Of a stretch of 64,000 nucleotides of DNA, positions 1 through 13,330 are shown piece by piece. The notes under the pieces are model-generated. The model was not told the origin of the DNA, did not search any database, and was given only the letters and a program-made list of their open reading frames with translations. The position numbers and the translations under genes are program-made. Numbering within the stretch: position 1 is the first letter of the stretch; every line of letters starts with the position of its first letter. This DNA comes from Syngnathus acus (lineage: Eukaryota > Chordata > Actinopteri > Syngnathiformes > Syngnathidae), in the NCBI RefSeq assembly GCF_901709675.1, contig NC_051098.1, positions 9,241,000 to 9,304,999 on the forward strand. The letters are read 5' to 3'.

Positions 1-2509
1 ATTAACAAATGAAAGCTCATTTCTCTTGCTCCTTGTATGACATGGTTGTAGAAAAATAATATAAACAAAACACATTCAGAAGATGTTTACAAGTAAAAAA
101 AAAAGATTTGAGCGTCAAGACTTGCAGTGTAAATGTTGCCTCAGGGGGCACTCTAGAGCAGAATTCACAAGTGATGAAGCAAAACCTTTTTTTCCAGTAA
201 TCTTGGCAAACACAGGTGAAACAGAAACCACAGTTTCCCAATACTTTTTATAAGAGAGCAGCTTTGAATGACCTGATCCACAGCCAACTTGTTGATCCCG
301 CTCCGCAGGTCGATCCATTCCACTACCACAGAAGAGAAGATTCTTATCATAAGAGATGTTTAGCCACAATGTGACCTTCAATCCCCTTCAAATGTATTGC
401 AACAATGAGACACTTCCCTTATTTTGGCTGTAGATTGAAAACATTTAGCTTTCATATTACAAGATGATGTTGACATGAGATCAACGTTTGACCTTTTTCC
501 AGGTGTCTTTGAAGATTAAACACTTTGTTTTGGATCCACCCTTGAAGCCCGTGAAGACTATATTAAGACTCTTAACCAATGTGAACCAACAGGAAAACCG
601 TAGAGCTGTCTATTGGTGCAAAACAAGACAAAATCAGTCAGTTATGTACTTGACAAATAATATACATACATAATATAACCAAAATCTGTGAGAATTTTTT
701 TATGGACTAGACAAACCTTTACCCCCCCCAAAAAAAATGGAAGGTTTTAGACGGGCCAAGTCAGTCATCAGATTTAAAGTGCACCTGCTAAAGAGGAGGC
801 TGAAGGGTGTAACCCCACAAAACAAACAACTACTGAAAAAAGTAGTAATGAAAGCTCAGAAAAGCATCACAAAACAAGAATGCGACAGTTTGATGATATC
901 AGCGAGTCACAGGCTTGGTGCAAAGCTAAGCATATAATCAGCATTTTATTCACTTCACTTTGTTTGATGTCTGGCTCTCATAAATATATTCTGGTGTGTA
1001 TTTTATCCAGATATAAATACCATGAAATAAAAGCTGAAATGTTTTCCTGTCGCATATTTGTGTCTTAAAGTCAAACCTAATTTATTTTTAGTCTATCATA
1101 ACGTGTGCACATATAGGTTTGCTTTGTGGATTTACGCACTGCGTGTATTTTACACTTTTCTATTGTATATTGCCAAAATTACACAAGTTTCTAAACTGTC
1201 ATTTACACACAAATTATACGTAATGAGTAATATTTTAAAAGCATGAGAGGAAAGACAATGCTAAAATTGCAATAGTTGTGACTGGGGTAAAAATAATGCT
1301 AATGTCCACAATATTTGGTTTTGTATTTGTCAAAAGGATTATTATTGGTAGACATAAACTGCTGGGAAAAACACAAGTCTATCCCATCCATCTCTCTTTT
1401 GTTCTCCTTTCTCTCACTCTCATCCTTTCCTTTTGTCCCATTATTTTATATCCAGACTATAACTGTGAATGCTAACAAGGCTTTTAGTCACACTGAGTTA
1501 ATGTTTCCAGTGCATTTCACAAACATGCATCTTTTATGATGCTGCTCTGAATCCAGTGCAAGCATTTTGGTGTCGTTCAGCTAAAATTATGGTTGCACTA
1601 TTAAGTTTCATTTGTGGATTGCTGCCAACTTTCAGGGAATAGATTGAAATATGGCTTTGTTTGTTAAATGCCTTTTGAAAACAGAGAAATACATTGACTA
1701 TTATTAAAAAAATAAAAATTGTAAACCTGCCTGAGTATAAATTGAGATCAACACCTGCTTGTTACCTGAGTCCACCAGCTGAAGCTTCATCGCCTGCGGG
1801 GTTCACATGATGAGTTCAAGGGTCGAACTCCAATAATGAGGGAGCAGAAGGCCATAGGTGAGAAGAGGGCCCTCAGAATATACTGTAGGTTTCCCTTTCC
1901 TTGTCCTTGCATGTGTATGTGGGATTATGCTCACCAACTGCAAATTCAAAGTCAGGCTATAATAGCAGTGAAGAAAATGAGATGAATGATAGAAACTACA
2001 CATTTCACCACAGGGGTCAAGGCTGGGAAAGGATAAGACAGATGTAGAAATGAATGAAAATACAGAACTCCTGATCCTTTTATTAGAGCTGGTATCAAAT
2101 CAAATTTGCCATAACACACCCGTGCACACATCAGTCTCATTATCGCTGGCTGCTAAGACACTGGGTAAATAGCACAGTTGGTGAGGAGATGTAAAATCAA
2201 CACCATATTGAGGCTGCAGATAATAATCTATACTCAGGCTTTGTGGTTGTTCATAGATGGACCTGTGGAGTGACTTGCACAACCTGATCCAGGTTTGAAT
2301 TATTCGTCCGCTAACAGTTATTCAAAGTCATTCACTCCATTCGAAAAGGCTTGAGCCAAAGTTCGAAACGCAAACCTCAGAACAGTGAGCCATGATAACC
2401 ACCATATTAAATTGTGTCTTATATGATGTTGCCAGGTTGATTGGAACTTTGCATTTTGTTTTAATTAACCATGGAATCTTTTGTAATTTGTCAAATATCA
2501 CTGGTAGTA
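1..2509. other. AT-rich non-coding stretch, no gene seen
   Basis: Only short random open frames are present. There is no recognisable protein, RNA gene or intact repeat. Confidence 0.5.
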
Positions 2510-2865
2510 CATTAGAGTGGTTTTGATTTGGCTGGCAGGACTATGTGTTAGCTTTGCTTTGAGTCCCGTCTCTGTTGTATGGTCTTCCACAGGGATCTAT
2601 GTTGGGGCCCTTGCTGTTTTCATTGTATTTGCACCCCTAGGTTCCATCCAACGAAAACATAGGAATCACCCTCTCTGCCCATTTTTAAAACTCGTGAAGA
2701 CGCATTTTTATTCTTTGGCTTTTGACTGACTTGTGACTGTCGGCTACTGTGTTTCAACTTAATTTTTTCACTGTCTTTCTGGTTGTCTCATTGCAATATG
2801 TGAAGCACATTGTCACAGTTGATGCTGTTGTAAAATGTGCTACATTAATATTTGTATTGTTTTGT
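2510..2865 (+). mobile_element. L2-type LINE fragment, 3' end with internal deletion
   Basis: Bases 2585-2640 encode a damaged reverse-transcriptase motif PQGSMLGPLLFSLYLHP, with PLGSIQRKH in a shifted frame. This is the block normally followed by YADD in L2-clade elements. Soon after comes the typical ORF2 end LKLVKTHFYSLAFD and stop (2690-2729), so the segment between RT and the C-terminus is deleted. The tail at 2800-2865 (GTGAAGCACATTGT..., TAAAATGTGCTACATTAATA) matches the usual L2 3' UTR layout. It is a dead copy. Confidence 0.75.
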
Positions 2866-3007
2866 ATGAATATACGTAGGTTTTAAGCAATTTCCTCGAC
2901 AAGTTTGCTTTTCAGCATTGTGGTATCCAAAGGAAATCGTAACATTATCTCCTAAGGCTAAACGATCAAAATGTTAACGTTTTTTTTTTTTTTTTTTTTG
3001 CTTGCCT

Positions 3008-3130
3008 CACCTGATACACTGCTTCCCTGTCCTGAGTATCTGAGACATTCATCTTTTTAAAGTTCCAAGTCGAAATCCTTTATAAGCTACACAACTCAAC
3101 ATTGTTCTCCCATACAAGCCAGTCATTGTA
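3008..3130 (+). mobile_element. possible second LINE C-terminal scrap
   Basis: The wording around CTGCTTCCCTGTCC, TTTTTAAAGTTCC and CTTTATAAGCTACACAACTC resembles a decayed HWLPV...FKV...YKALHN segment near the end of L2/Rex1-like ORF2. Frames are broken. This is a weak, pattern-only assignment. Confidence 0.3.
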
Positions 3131-4794
3131 TCTGTGACACAGGGACAAGGGACCGCCATGTCAACACCAACAGTATGGTAGTGGGATCATTATGTCTGAC
3201 CACAGGCTTGGTCAAAGGGGAAAGGCCAAAGGTTAGAGAACAGTCGCCATTAGAGGAGCCTCCTCTGTCAACACATTTGTATATGCAACATCGTTTCCCA
3301 TCAGTGCTTATCATCAGTATAATGTGTCATTTGGTGATCACATTAATCATGTTGTGGGAAATTACTGGACACAGAATTACATTGTTGATGGAAATGCAAT
3401 ACAGTGTCATTCATCCTGCCGAGGCTTTTTTTTCCCCTCTTCCCAGGTTGGCGATTTTATTGTGTAAAAGATGCACACTTTGGTCCAGTTTATCCTTAAG
3501 TCATTTCTTTACGCTCCTGGCTTGTGAATTTAAAAAGTGCAGTGACTCAAACGTCTTACCCACTGACCATTCAAAACCTGGAAATTTGTGGGCAACCACT
3601 AAGCACCACCAGGCGTGATTCGAGAATTTCCGTCTGGAGTTTCGATGAGACATGGTGATTTCCACAGAGATCCATTTAGAAAATATGTCACAAATGTGAA
3701 CTTAGCTTACAAAGTGGATGCAGGAGTTGTACTGGTTGTTGCCAGTGACAAGTGTGGGGCTCATCAAGAGGCTACTTTGAAGGAGCATGTGTTTTTTGCA
3801 TTTACTTTTTGATGAATCCAATAAAAGTGAGAGTTGATTGCCAAAGCAATGCAATGGACATGTGTTACACATACAATCAAACACCAAAAAAATCTATAGC
3901 TGATGGCCTATTATTATGTTGTCTGTGTCCGCTCCAAGTCAGCATGTGGAAATGCTCTTCACAGGTGAAAACAAAGTCTGCTCGCATTGATTCTTGTGCC
4001 CACCGATTAATAAATCAATGTCAATGTTTGGCCATCATTGTAATGTTGTGGGGAGACGTGACATCACCCACCGTCAGCAGTTGGGAAGTGACTCAAAACG
4101 CGCAATATGATGGTTCACCTTCACGATACACTCAGCCATAGCACAGCATCCTCAGTGGGGAAGAGAAAAATGTTTAAGCCTCTGGGAGAATGCTGACAGG
4201 GAATGCCCGCATTTCAAGGTCACTCCATCCCAAGTGCAGACGTCATAAAGTTGTATAAATGACCCACTTAAGTCGATGGGAGAATATTGGCATCCCAAAA
4301 AGTGCACAGTAGGGCACATTTTCAAATGAGAATATGCCCCTATTGTTTATGAATGAAAATCTTGGGACAAACAGTACCTCAAAATCAATTGATCAGTCTG
4401 GGGTTGGTGAGGTAGGAACAGAATGCAGTGTTTTGGAACTTCCCAAGATACTTCCGGCAAAGGTTTGACAAACAGTTTCAGAAAGGTTTGTTGCATTGAG
4501 CAATTGAAGGTCGAACGTGTTTCAATAAGGTACCCTTCCTCGGGAGCTAAATAAGATATGTAAATAAGGTATCAGTATGTATGTATGTAAATAAGGTATC
4601 AGTATGTCGTGAATATTCTAGCTTCTTTCACTCTCTCCATCCAAACTCTTCCAATGTCCTGTGTGTAAGCTTTCAATGCAAGATGGGGGAATTGAAATCG
4701 ACCTGGGAATTTGCCAGTTCCAGTATAGTATCAGAAGCTTAACAAAGGCAGAACACTGCCAGCCAAGAACAGAGTGTGAAGTTTTCTAACCACT
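3131..4794. other. non-coding stretch with a 26-base tandem duplication
   Basis: No gene is recognised. Open frames of 147 and 129 codons at 3175-3618 and 3752-4141 (plus) have no known motif and no splice or start context. At about 4556-4606 the unit GTAAATAAGGTATCAGTATG is repeated once after a GTAT-rich joint. Confidence 0.45.
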
Positions 4795-4872
4795 GCGATT
4801 GGGTGTACCCCACATTTCACAGAGACAACTGGGACAGGCTCCAGCTGGATGTGGATAGAATAACAAAATGCA
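4795..4872 (+). mobile_element. decayed SINE 3' fragment
   Basis: GGGTGTACCCCACATTTCAC and GACAACTGGGACAGGCTCCA followed by GATGTGGATAGAA match the 3' body of the fish tRNA-derived SINE seen complete at 33917-34264. Confidence 0.5.
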
Positions 4873-5385
4873 GTAAAGAATTTGATGCATGACCAACATG
4901 CATTTTATATTTTTTTCAAAAAGATTCTAATACAAGATCTTTATTGTTATTGAAAAGCAATTTCTGTCAAGTCCTTCTGCAAGTGATGTGAGAAAAGGCA
5001 CAGTGAGAACATGATTGAAAAGAAATGTCTAATATTGGTCTGAAGGGACGAGGTTAACAAAAATGAATGACAGTAGGAAAGTTGGACTCAGACTTTGGAT
5101 GGCAGACAGTGGGAAGAAGGAGGAGGGAGGAAGGGAAATGATAACCTTGTCCCTCATTCATTTCTGTCTGCTCAGGGATTTAATTTGGTTTCACCGTCAC
5201 ACCTGAGCAAAAGCTCATCCATCACAGGTCCTGCAATATTGCTGCATCTTGTTCTTTTCTTTTCTGCATCCTTCTTTCGTGTTCTACAACAAACATTTTT
5301 CACTCATTTGACGTCTTAAACATCCCTTCCATCATACTTTCTGTTATTCTGTCTCATTTCCTCATGGCTTTATAATATGCAATGC

Positions 5386-5469
5386 CACAGTTGTCAAAAT
5401 AAAGGTCCGGAGGACAAATACATCATTTTATGTGGCCCGCAAAGACAAATTGTGCATTGAATTCATGTG
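5386..5469 (+). mobile_element. hAT-like terminal fragment (copy 1)
   Basis: CACAGTTGTCAAAATAAAGG...TCATTTTATGTGGCCCGCAA...CAAATTGTG resembles the very common fish hAT end that reads CAGGGGTGTCAAACTCAAGG...TGTGGCCCGC. A second copy in the same orientation lies at 46814-46892. Confidence 0.5.
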
Positions 5470-5535
5470 TTAATACAAAAAAGTAAGTGAAGCCTACATT
5501 CGTAGTTGCATATACTGTGTATATATTGTGTTTTT

Positions 5536-5690
5536 TATATTTTGTATTTTTGTACTTTTTAATCTTCTTTTAATCTTCCTTACCTTGTCTGGCACTTTAA
5601 CGGACAGCGAAAGAATTTCATTGTACAAAGAAAAAGTGTTTTCCTTTTGTACATATGACAATAAACGCTTTGAATCTTGAATTTGGAATT
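5536..5690 (+). mobile_element. retroelement 3' end with AATAAA tail
   Basis: The stretch contains AATTTCATTGTAC and ACATATGACAATAAACGC followed by TTTGAATCTTGAATTT. This is a typical fish non-LTR 3' end. The same motif set recurs in reverse at 13265-13330. Confidence 0.45.
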
Positions 5691-8600
5691 TGATCAAAAA
5701 TTGAAAATGTGTTAATTAGAAGAAACGCGTCTGAAATGGGGCAACACAGTGGCAGAATGATTAAGAGCACTGTGATTTAATGTCAACTTAACAGCCGGTT
5801 AAAGTTAGCCGAGTTTTGGACAAGATAAAAGTGCCGTTAAAGTTAACGGTAAAAATAACCATATTAACCAGGATTCTAGCAGCTTCCCACATAAACTACA
5901 CATATTTCTACTGGAACATTAGAGCTGTATGAACATATGAGAAGAGTCAGGCTGCTCACACTAAAGCCCCTTTTCTGCCACATGCTGAGCTCTTCCATTG
6001 TTTGCTGTGCTGTTTATCAGCGGGTCCCCAAGTTCTTTGAACACAAGTTTGCCCTAATGTCACATTGGTGGCTACAGTCCACTGAGCATCCAGCAGACCA
6101 CCTGACTTCACCAAGGCCAAACTAATCAACACATCCAGCAGGGAACACAAGAACCCTGCTGACTTTCCACAGAACGCATCCGTACACACCTGAGCTCAGC
6201 CAAGTGACCGTGAGGCACAGTATGAAATGCACACAGAGTTCTGCAGCCGTGCAAACATTGCACAAAGAATCTTTTATGACTAAAGGGTTGTGGATTCCTG
6301 CGTCTACCAATATCCTGTGCATTATGATAAACTTGAAATGGGACATTGCAAGGGTGTCTGGGCTATTGTAGAGTCCATCTGACAACTGGCTTACATCGCC
6401 GTGCAGGAACGGATCAACGTCGTAAACCGAGGAATTTGATGAGTTAAAAGAAAACAGAGATTAGAGCACATGCATTGTGGCTTGGATTCAACGCTTAAAC
6501 TGCCACTGTCTTTGCTACTTAATTTCCAGTGCAAAGACCATCCAGACTTCCTTTTATACTACGGTGCACACAACCATTTGCTTGTCCTATGCCATATGTG
6601 AATGTAGACTTTGGTAGTGCACTGGACATATTAGCAGCAAATGAACACGTTCCTTAAGAAATACAGTACAACGTATACACAAGTGCTTACACCACTAATT
6701 TACTTTTTAAAAACTTTCACTTAAAATTTTTAGTCCTCAAAAAGATTATGTAAACGCATCAAACTACAGTATTTGTATTCATTTTGTGTCAGAAAAAACA
6801 CTGTATAAATGGTCCCTAACACATTTATATGACTCAAGTCTTATGTAGCAACACATAAATCAGACAACACATACATAGTAATCCAGGCGAAGAGGGAGTC
6901 ATTACTGGCTGGCAGCTCTATTCATGACATCATTACAGCTTGCTTGAAGGCAGTCTGGTGGACACGACCCCACTGGGGTGAGGTGCCGGAACAATTTCAG
7001 CTAGCTTGGCACAGGCAAGACAGTGAGGCAGATGTGCAAGACGCATGTCATTAGAAATTGTATTCACACAAAAACTATAGTAACCATAATAAACATCAGA
7101 TTTTGTTTAAAATAATAGATATAGAATAAAAAAAAACAGCAACCCAGATTCAGATACATTCAACATGTCTGCTGAGGTGAGCTCTTTATTCAAAATAAGA
7201 TTGTGAATATAAATTTACGAGAGTTTTTACCCACTTACAGATAGACTGAGAGAGGTGTTTGCCGAAGAGAGCTGACCTTCCGTCAGATTAAAGAGAACAC
7301 AAGAGATAGATATTGTACGGCGGCTGAGAGAGGTGAAGATGAGGTTTTTATCGAGATGGAACATGAAGTGCAGGTCAGAGGAAGATGGTGGAGGTGATGA
7401 AGGGAAACGCAGGTGACAAAGAAAAAGACTTTAGGAAGACTGCAATCTAATACATATATTTTCAGATCCTTCAGTCTGATCACTGTTGAGACACTCAAAT
7501 CAATGAGAGGGTGTTTTCCCAGTTTCTTTGACTCCCTGTCTGCAGATAAAGAAAAGTAGCAGTGTAAATCGAAAATAATAAAACTCTACACTTAAACCTG
7601 GAAGATCAATATCTGAGTATTCAACTGCAATTGCTCACCATTAAGTGGTAGTATGTGTTTCTGTGGGTGGGAAGCTGAAAGTGCAATCAGTTACCAAACC
7701 TGCTGACCAACATGTCAGCAATCAGGCCACTGAAGACAGCACGTTTCTTGCAGTATCTACTACACCATAGAGACAACATACCCACCATTTCTTTTCCCAT
7801 TGAGTTAGCCAATAAAAGCTGTAACTAGATTTGTCAAAGTTCCAAATTAGGGTCTATATGTTATTGTGTGTCACCTCACAGACAGAGAAGGAGGCTGAGC
7901 TGGTGTGAGGGTCAAATATGCCAATTATGCCAGTTTTCTTGCTTCCTGACATGCAGACTTCAAAATTAGTTTTAGACTTAGCAGGTATACATGTACAAGA
8001 CGAATGGTGGGATGAAGGTAAGAGATAAAGAGTGAAGAGGAGTTGGGGAAAAAAAACAGCAGACACATTGTTGAGAACAATATTTACATTGTTTTTAGTA
8101 AGATCTACAATTTGATGTACATTACAATTTATTTGACACTTTGAAGGCATTCTTTCTTGGGGAACCTGAAAACTTATTTGGTATTTATACCATTGAAAAA
8201 GCCCCTTGAATTTGGAATGCAAATCATCAGTGCAGTTTCATGTTGTGACGATAATATTCATGTCCCCCAAACACAATACATACGTTTATACCCATGAGTG
8301 AAAACTTCATTTGTCTTCAAAGTGTATAGCAACATTTTTGTTTCACTCATGAGTCCAAGATTTTGCTCAGCCATATAATTCAAGTTGGTCATGGGAAGGA
8401 CTCTGAACAAGAAAAAGTCACATAGTCAAAGACGGAAAAAAAATGCCGAAAACTATTATGACTACAAATAAACTTTCTGAGTGAGAGGCCTGGGGAAAGC
8501 TTTGACTGTGTGCCTGTGTGAGCTATACACTATATGTGTGTGTGTGTGGCGGGGGGGCAAAAGAGAAGGTCCTGATGTGGATGAAACAATTGCCGGTTTG

Positions 8601-10570
8601 TTGTTTCAAACTCTCCACCTTTGAGCTATCCCTGAAGGAAAATGGTTGGCTTTTCACATTGGTAAACACTTTAACACACAGCATCCTGCTTTTTGTTGTA
8701 CATACAAACATATGTAATGATCCTCCAATCCATCTAAATCATGAAAGGCTCTAGACTGGAGGACGATATCAGTGTGCATTAAATGCCAAAAGAAACATAT
8801 CCGCCATGTTCCCATTCATGGAACAAAATATATCCTGGTTTCATGTGAGCATATCCGCTTTGTGTTTAAGTAAACAGGCCCAGATTTTATACTTTATAGA
8901 TGTTACTGTGTGTGTGTGTGTGTTTGTTTTAATGTTGGAAACAGACACCCAAAATCCAAGGACGACAAGCGAACGTGAGACTGGAATGTTAACTTTCACG
9001 TAATCATCTCCCGATGCTAACGTAAACACTGAATCCGATTTGAGCTAATTGGGTTTGTAGTCAGGGTAAATAATGTAAAAAGAAACCACTTGCTCATTTT
9101 CTTTCCCAATTACTGTTACTCCCTCTGTCTGCTCTGCTATTTTCTTATTGCATTTTACCAAGATGAATACAAATGAGAAAACAAATTTTCTCTCGAATCC
9201 GCACTTTTAGTGCGGCTCTCTTTTCCTTTAGTCACATGTAATATCCATAACACTATTTAGTTGAACCATGTGTTTTTTTCCCCTCTCTCGCCCATTTAGT
9301 AAGTGGGCAAAAAAATGGCACTGGAAGAAGAGATTTCATTTTTGTGGTTATGGATCTTCAACCCTCTTTGGCATTCATAGTGGGTCTTGAAAAGTTTCTA
9401 CCGTTCATCTTGTCACTCACATCTCCCCTCTCTCTGTAATGTCGTCTCACTGATTACATTCCACCCACTAATCTAATTCTCCTCGTGCACCAACCTTCTT
9501 GGAGTGGATCCACATCACAGCACCCCCATCATGACAGCACATTCTAACTTTGGACTGAAAGCACACGTAAGCCCTGCCTGCCTAACCACTACGATCGCAT
9601 TACCGCCTGCACGAAAACAAAGCCCACTTCAGCTAACTGCTTAGTTTCCATTTAACGTCCACAGGAACCAGCACAATCCAGCGATCCACACCACTCTTAC
9701 CAATGCTGACCCTGCAATTAAGATAACATAAATCCCCAGTCAGTATTGTGTCATTAAATTGACCACACTTAATGCAATTAGCACAAACGATGTTAATTGC
9801 CACGTGACACTAATGTTTAGGATTGAGTTGTGCCTTTAAAACAAGTTCCATATGGCCTGACATTAAACAGACCTTTGTAGGGGTTGCTTCAGGACAGGTC
9901 TTTGCAAAGTGCGGACTGGGTGAGATTTAAAACAGGAGCACATTAAATGTGGACCCACCTCCACATCTTTTTTTTTTTTAAGTGCACTAACTATATGTGA
10001 TATGTTTCCTACTTCTAAGAACTTACATTTAAATTATTTTTGTTTCGTTTTTGTGGCATATTATCTGACTTTGGTCCAATATGAAAATAAAAAGTTTATT
10101 TGATTTGACATTGTTGTCATTAGTTTCAATTTTGTACACAAAATTTGCGACACCACTGTAACTCCAAATGAGCACATACTTGCCAACAATCCCAATTTTC
10201 TTCAGGGGCTTTCCCTAATTTTACATACCTACATTCATTCCTCTTGACAGTTGACACTTGTTATAAGTTTCTATGCATTTCCGTAATTTTCATTCTCTTA
10301 AATTTGACGCTGGGAACAATAACATTAAAAACAGTAAATCACAATTTCATTTCAGCTTCTTATTAACTAACACCAAATTCTTTCTTTATTTTATAACTGT
10401 CTTCAGCTCAGAGTTATGGGTGCTACCTTTACAAATAATTGACCAATATAAAATGTTCTGTGCTCTTTTCTCAATGCAATGCTAATGGTTGAACAAACCT
10501 GCAATTTGTTGGGGGGGTCTCCTGATAAGTGATGATTTTGGAGATACGAGGATTCCACCCAATGCCAGTG

Positions 10571-10620
10571 AGATATATATATATATATATATAGATATAG
10601 ATATATGTGTGTGTATAAAA
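10571..10620. repeat. (TA)n / GATATA simple repeat
   Basis: Alternating TA run followed by AGATATAGATATATG and a short GTGTGT run. Confidence 0.8.
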
Positions 10621-12274
10621 TATGATTTTATTGTGAGGACACAAATGGTTGTGCCAATGGGGTTGACAAAATTGTGCCACTGAGCAAGCAATTCTGAATT
10701 GTGACATCACAGTTAAATGAACTTACTGACACACCCACTGAGAATTGTGATTTATATCTTTGATTGTAAACTTTTAGAGTTACCACTCCAGGATTTTTAA
10801 CTTTATGGTGCTTTACTGTCACAATATTGGGAAGGTCAATGGCTCCACAAATGTTTATGGTCAAAGGTGCCTGACAAGACTTGTTACCAGTCAGTGGTTC
10901 TTTGAGCCTAAGGGACAAGGGAGACAAAACATGCATTTCTTTTGGCACATAAATACAACAAATATGACCATGAATCTTCATAGAATATTTGAATATATTT
11001 GAAGGAATACCCTTCAACAATTCCAGTTCCTATAGCTATGTTGTTTTAACATTATAAATTAGACTTGTTTGAGCAAAACAATTGCTCCATTTATGTGTAA
11101 TGTTACAATTTTGCTCTATTGTAATGAAACGAAAAATGTCACCGAGAGGCAAAGTTGGGAGGAGTCAAAATGATACATGGGAAGGCAATGGGTTTTTGGC
11201 ATAGTAAAAGAAAAAGTAAAAACTGGATTGTCATGGTAGTAGATGAAAATCACAGTAAATGTCTATGCTCTCCACTTATCCGACCAAAAAAGAAGTACCT
11301 AATCTTAGACAATTATTTGTGAATATGGCCCAGCAATTTTCTCTGACAGAAGTAGTGAGGGCTGAATTATAATCACGGTACCTTAAGGCAGCAGGCACAT
11401 ACCAGCATGTTAACACTGTTTTTGTTGCAATCCTCTAAATTGGACAAGTTATTTGGCATGCTGCACATCTGCATGTTTTGAGCGGCAGCCAATAAACCTT
11501 TTAAAACTAAATCTGTGATTACAGTGGCTTGAGAACAAGCAGGTGTCTCAACCCTTTATGTGCATTACTATTCATAAGAGTGTTTTTGGTTCCAAAGCAT
11601 ATAACCTATGTTTCACGTGCATAATGAGAGCAAAGTGTCAATGAAATGATCTTGTCCAAAGTACTTACTTTCTGTAGTTAAAAAACAAATCAACTCCTTT
11701 GTTGTTTTGTGCAGGTGGTAAATTCTTCAATGGCTGGATGCCAATGCTGTTGGCAGTAGTATGCCCACCTGATGCCACAGGTGGTAGTGTGTTCAGTGGA
11801 GTGTGTGTCACTACACCTGTCCTATCCTCAGGGAGGCGCTAGCCGCAGCCAGCTGGCAGAACAACACCGGGACAACGGATTGGACAGATTGGCAAAGCTG
11901 TGGGAAATCACAACAAGGTGAAGATATGACTGAAGATTAAGGTAAAAATAGAGACAAGGAAAAGTACTGAAAGTCCAACTGAGGGCTTACGTACTGTATT
12001 CACTACAAATTAATCAATATTCTTAGGGACATTTGAAAAAACAATAATTTTCTAAATGAATGTATGAATGTGGGCAAACCAAAAAAGTGACCAGGTCAGG
12101 GATTCATGTTGAAATGTGCAATAAAAAGAGTAAAAATCAAAATAGAAAAATAATATTGTCAATGAGCATAACTATGAAACCTACAATTGTATTTATTTTC
12201 CCCAAACTGAGTACTTTCACCAAGAATAGTAGGTACAGTACATTTTACATCCATTTCTTCCTCACTTAATCCAA

Positions 12275-12284
12275 TGATTGACAG
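12275..12284 (+). promoter_or_regulatory. PBX-MEIS/PREP type decamer TGATTGACAG
   Basis: Exact match to the known PBX-MEIS composite site. It lies in non-coding DNA about 38 kb 3' of the epha4 stop. Binding is inferred only from the motif. Confidence 0.35.
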
Positions 12285-13264
12285 TGCTGCATGTCAGCAT
12301 ACTTTAAAATGTAAGTGAAACATACAGAGCAACATGTCGAAGGGGATGTCAACATGTCAAAGCAGCAGTGGAATGTATCAAGCTTGCAGCGTTGTCCTAA
12401 ATGATTTTTAGTGGTGACAGTCTGACTTCATCAAACTAAATGGACCTCTAAGCCACTTTGACTCAAAGCCGGTATGTCATCATGATAGCCCCATGCACAT
12501 TTCATATGCTTATATTATGATAGTTGTCTTTGTGTCCTCCATTCATTGGCTGTTAAGATTCATTTCATTGTCTGTAACTTCATCTCGCTTCTATTGACTA
12601 TCCCTTGGGTCCAGTTAGAGACCATGTGCGCGCGCGTGTGTGTGTGTTTATCCCTCTGTGCTGCCCACAGGCTGAAGTGTCAGACAAGGGGATGAGATGC
12701 CTTTCTCCCTCCGTATAGAGTTGTTTCCCGCACCTACTCTGCTGTTAACAGCCAACACGCGCACAGTCATAAGTATTTGAGTCATCACAAATTACTATTA
12801 TCATTATTCACCATAATAATAATACCCTTTTTACAGTAAGTTCAACAATAACTGAAGAAAATATTAGTTCTGATTTCAAAACTAGTAATCCATCTTTTTG
12901 TTGTGTATATATATTAATACGAGGCGATTAAACATTTATTTGGTATCACTGTCATTCCGGTCCAGGGAAGCCGTAACGAAATGGCCTGTGATAAAAAAAG
13001 ATTTCGAGAGGCAATATATTCAGTATAAATTGATAAATAGTTCACACAATGGTCACCACCGTGCTGAAATTGGAGTCAGCCAAAGATTATGTGATACAAT
13101 AATCTCGGTAAAAATACCCAAATGTTCACTGTCTTGCAGTTTGATAACAATTGCATGCGTCTATGATTATTTTCATCATGACAATGGATGAACTTCCTCC
13201 GAGATGCATTAAGTCACTGCTATCATGTAGAATCATCACCATTCTCTCTTCTTACTGATCCTTG

Positions 13265-13330
13265 TAGAATAGAATAGAATAGATCTTTATTGTCATTGTC
13301 ACATGTACAACGAAATTTAAAATTGTCTGG
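13265..13330 (-). mobile_element. retroelement 3' end, reverse orientation
   Basis: Reads on the minus strand as AAATTTCGTTGTACATGTGA...GACAATAAAGATC followed by a (TATTC)n tail (plus-strand GAATA repeat at 13268-13281). It is the same type of 3' end as 5536-5690. Confidence 0.5.

Larger units (their letters stand above)
5691..13264. other. long non-coding stretch, no gene
   Basis: No coding exon with family resemblance is seen on either strand. Small simple repeats occur, such as (TA)n with GATATA at 10571-10620 and short TG runs at 8535, 8909 and 12630. A PBX-MEIS type decamer is at 12275-12284. Open frames of 122 (7854-8222 minus) and 130 codons (10628-11020 minus) show no recognisable domain. 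Confidence 0.5.

Noticed and set aside
3175-4141. Two open frames of 147 and 129 codons on plus
   Set aside because: No recognisable motif and no splice or start context; the region next to them is decayed LINE sequence.
7854-8222. 122-codon open frame on minus
   Set aside because: Composition follows the AT-rich DNA; no domain recognised and no flanking splice sites of quality.
10628-11020. 130-codon open frame on minus overlapping a (TA)n repeat
   Set aside because: No family resemblance; other long frames in the same place come from the simple repeat.
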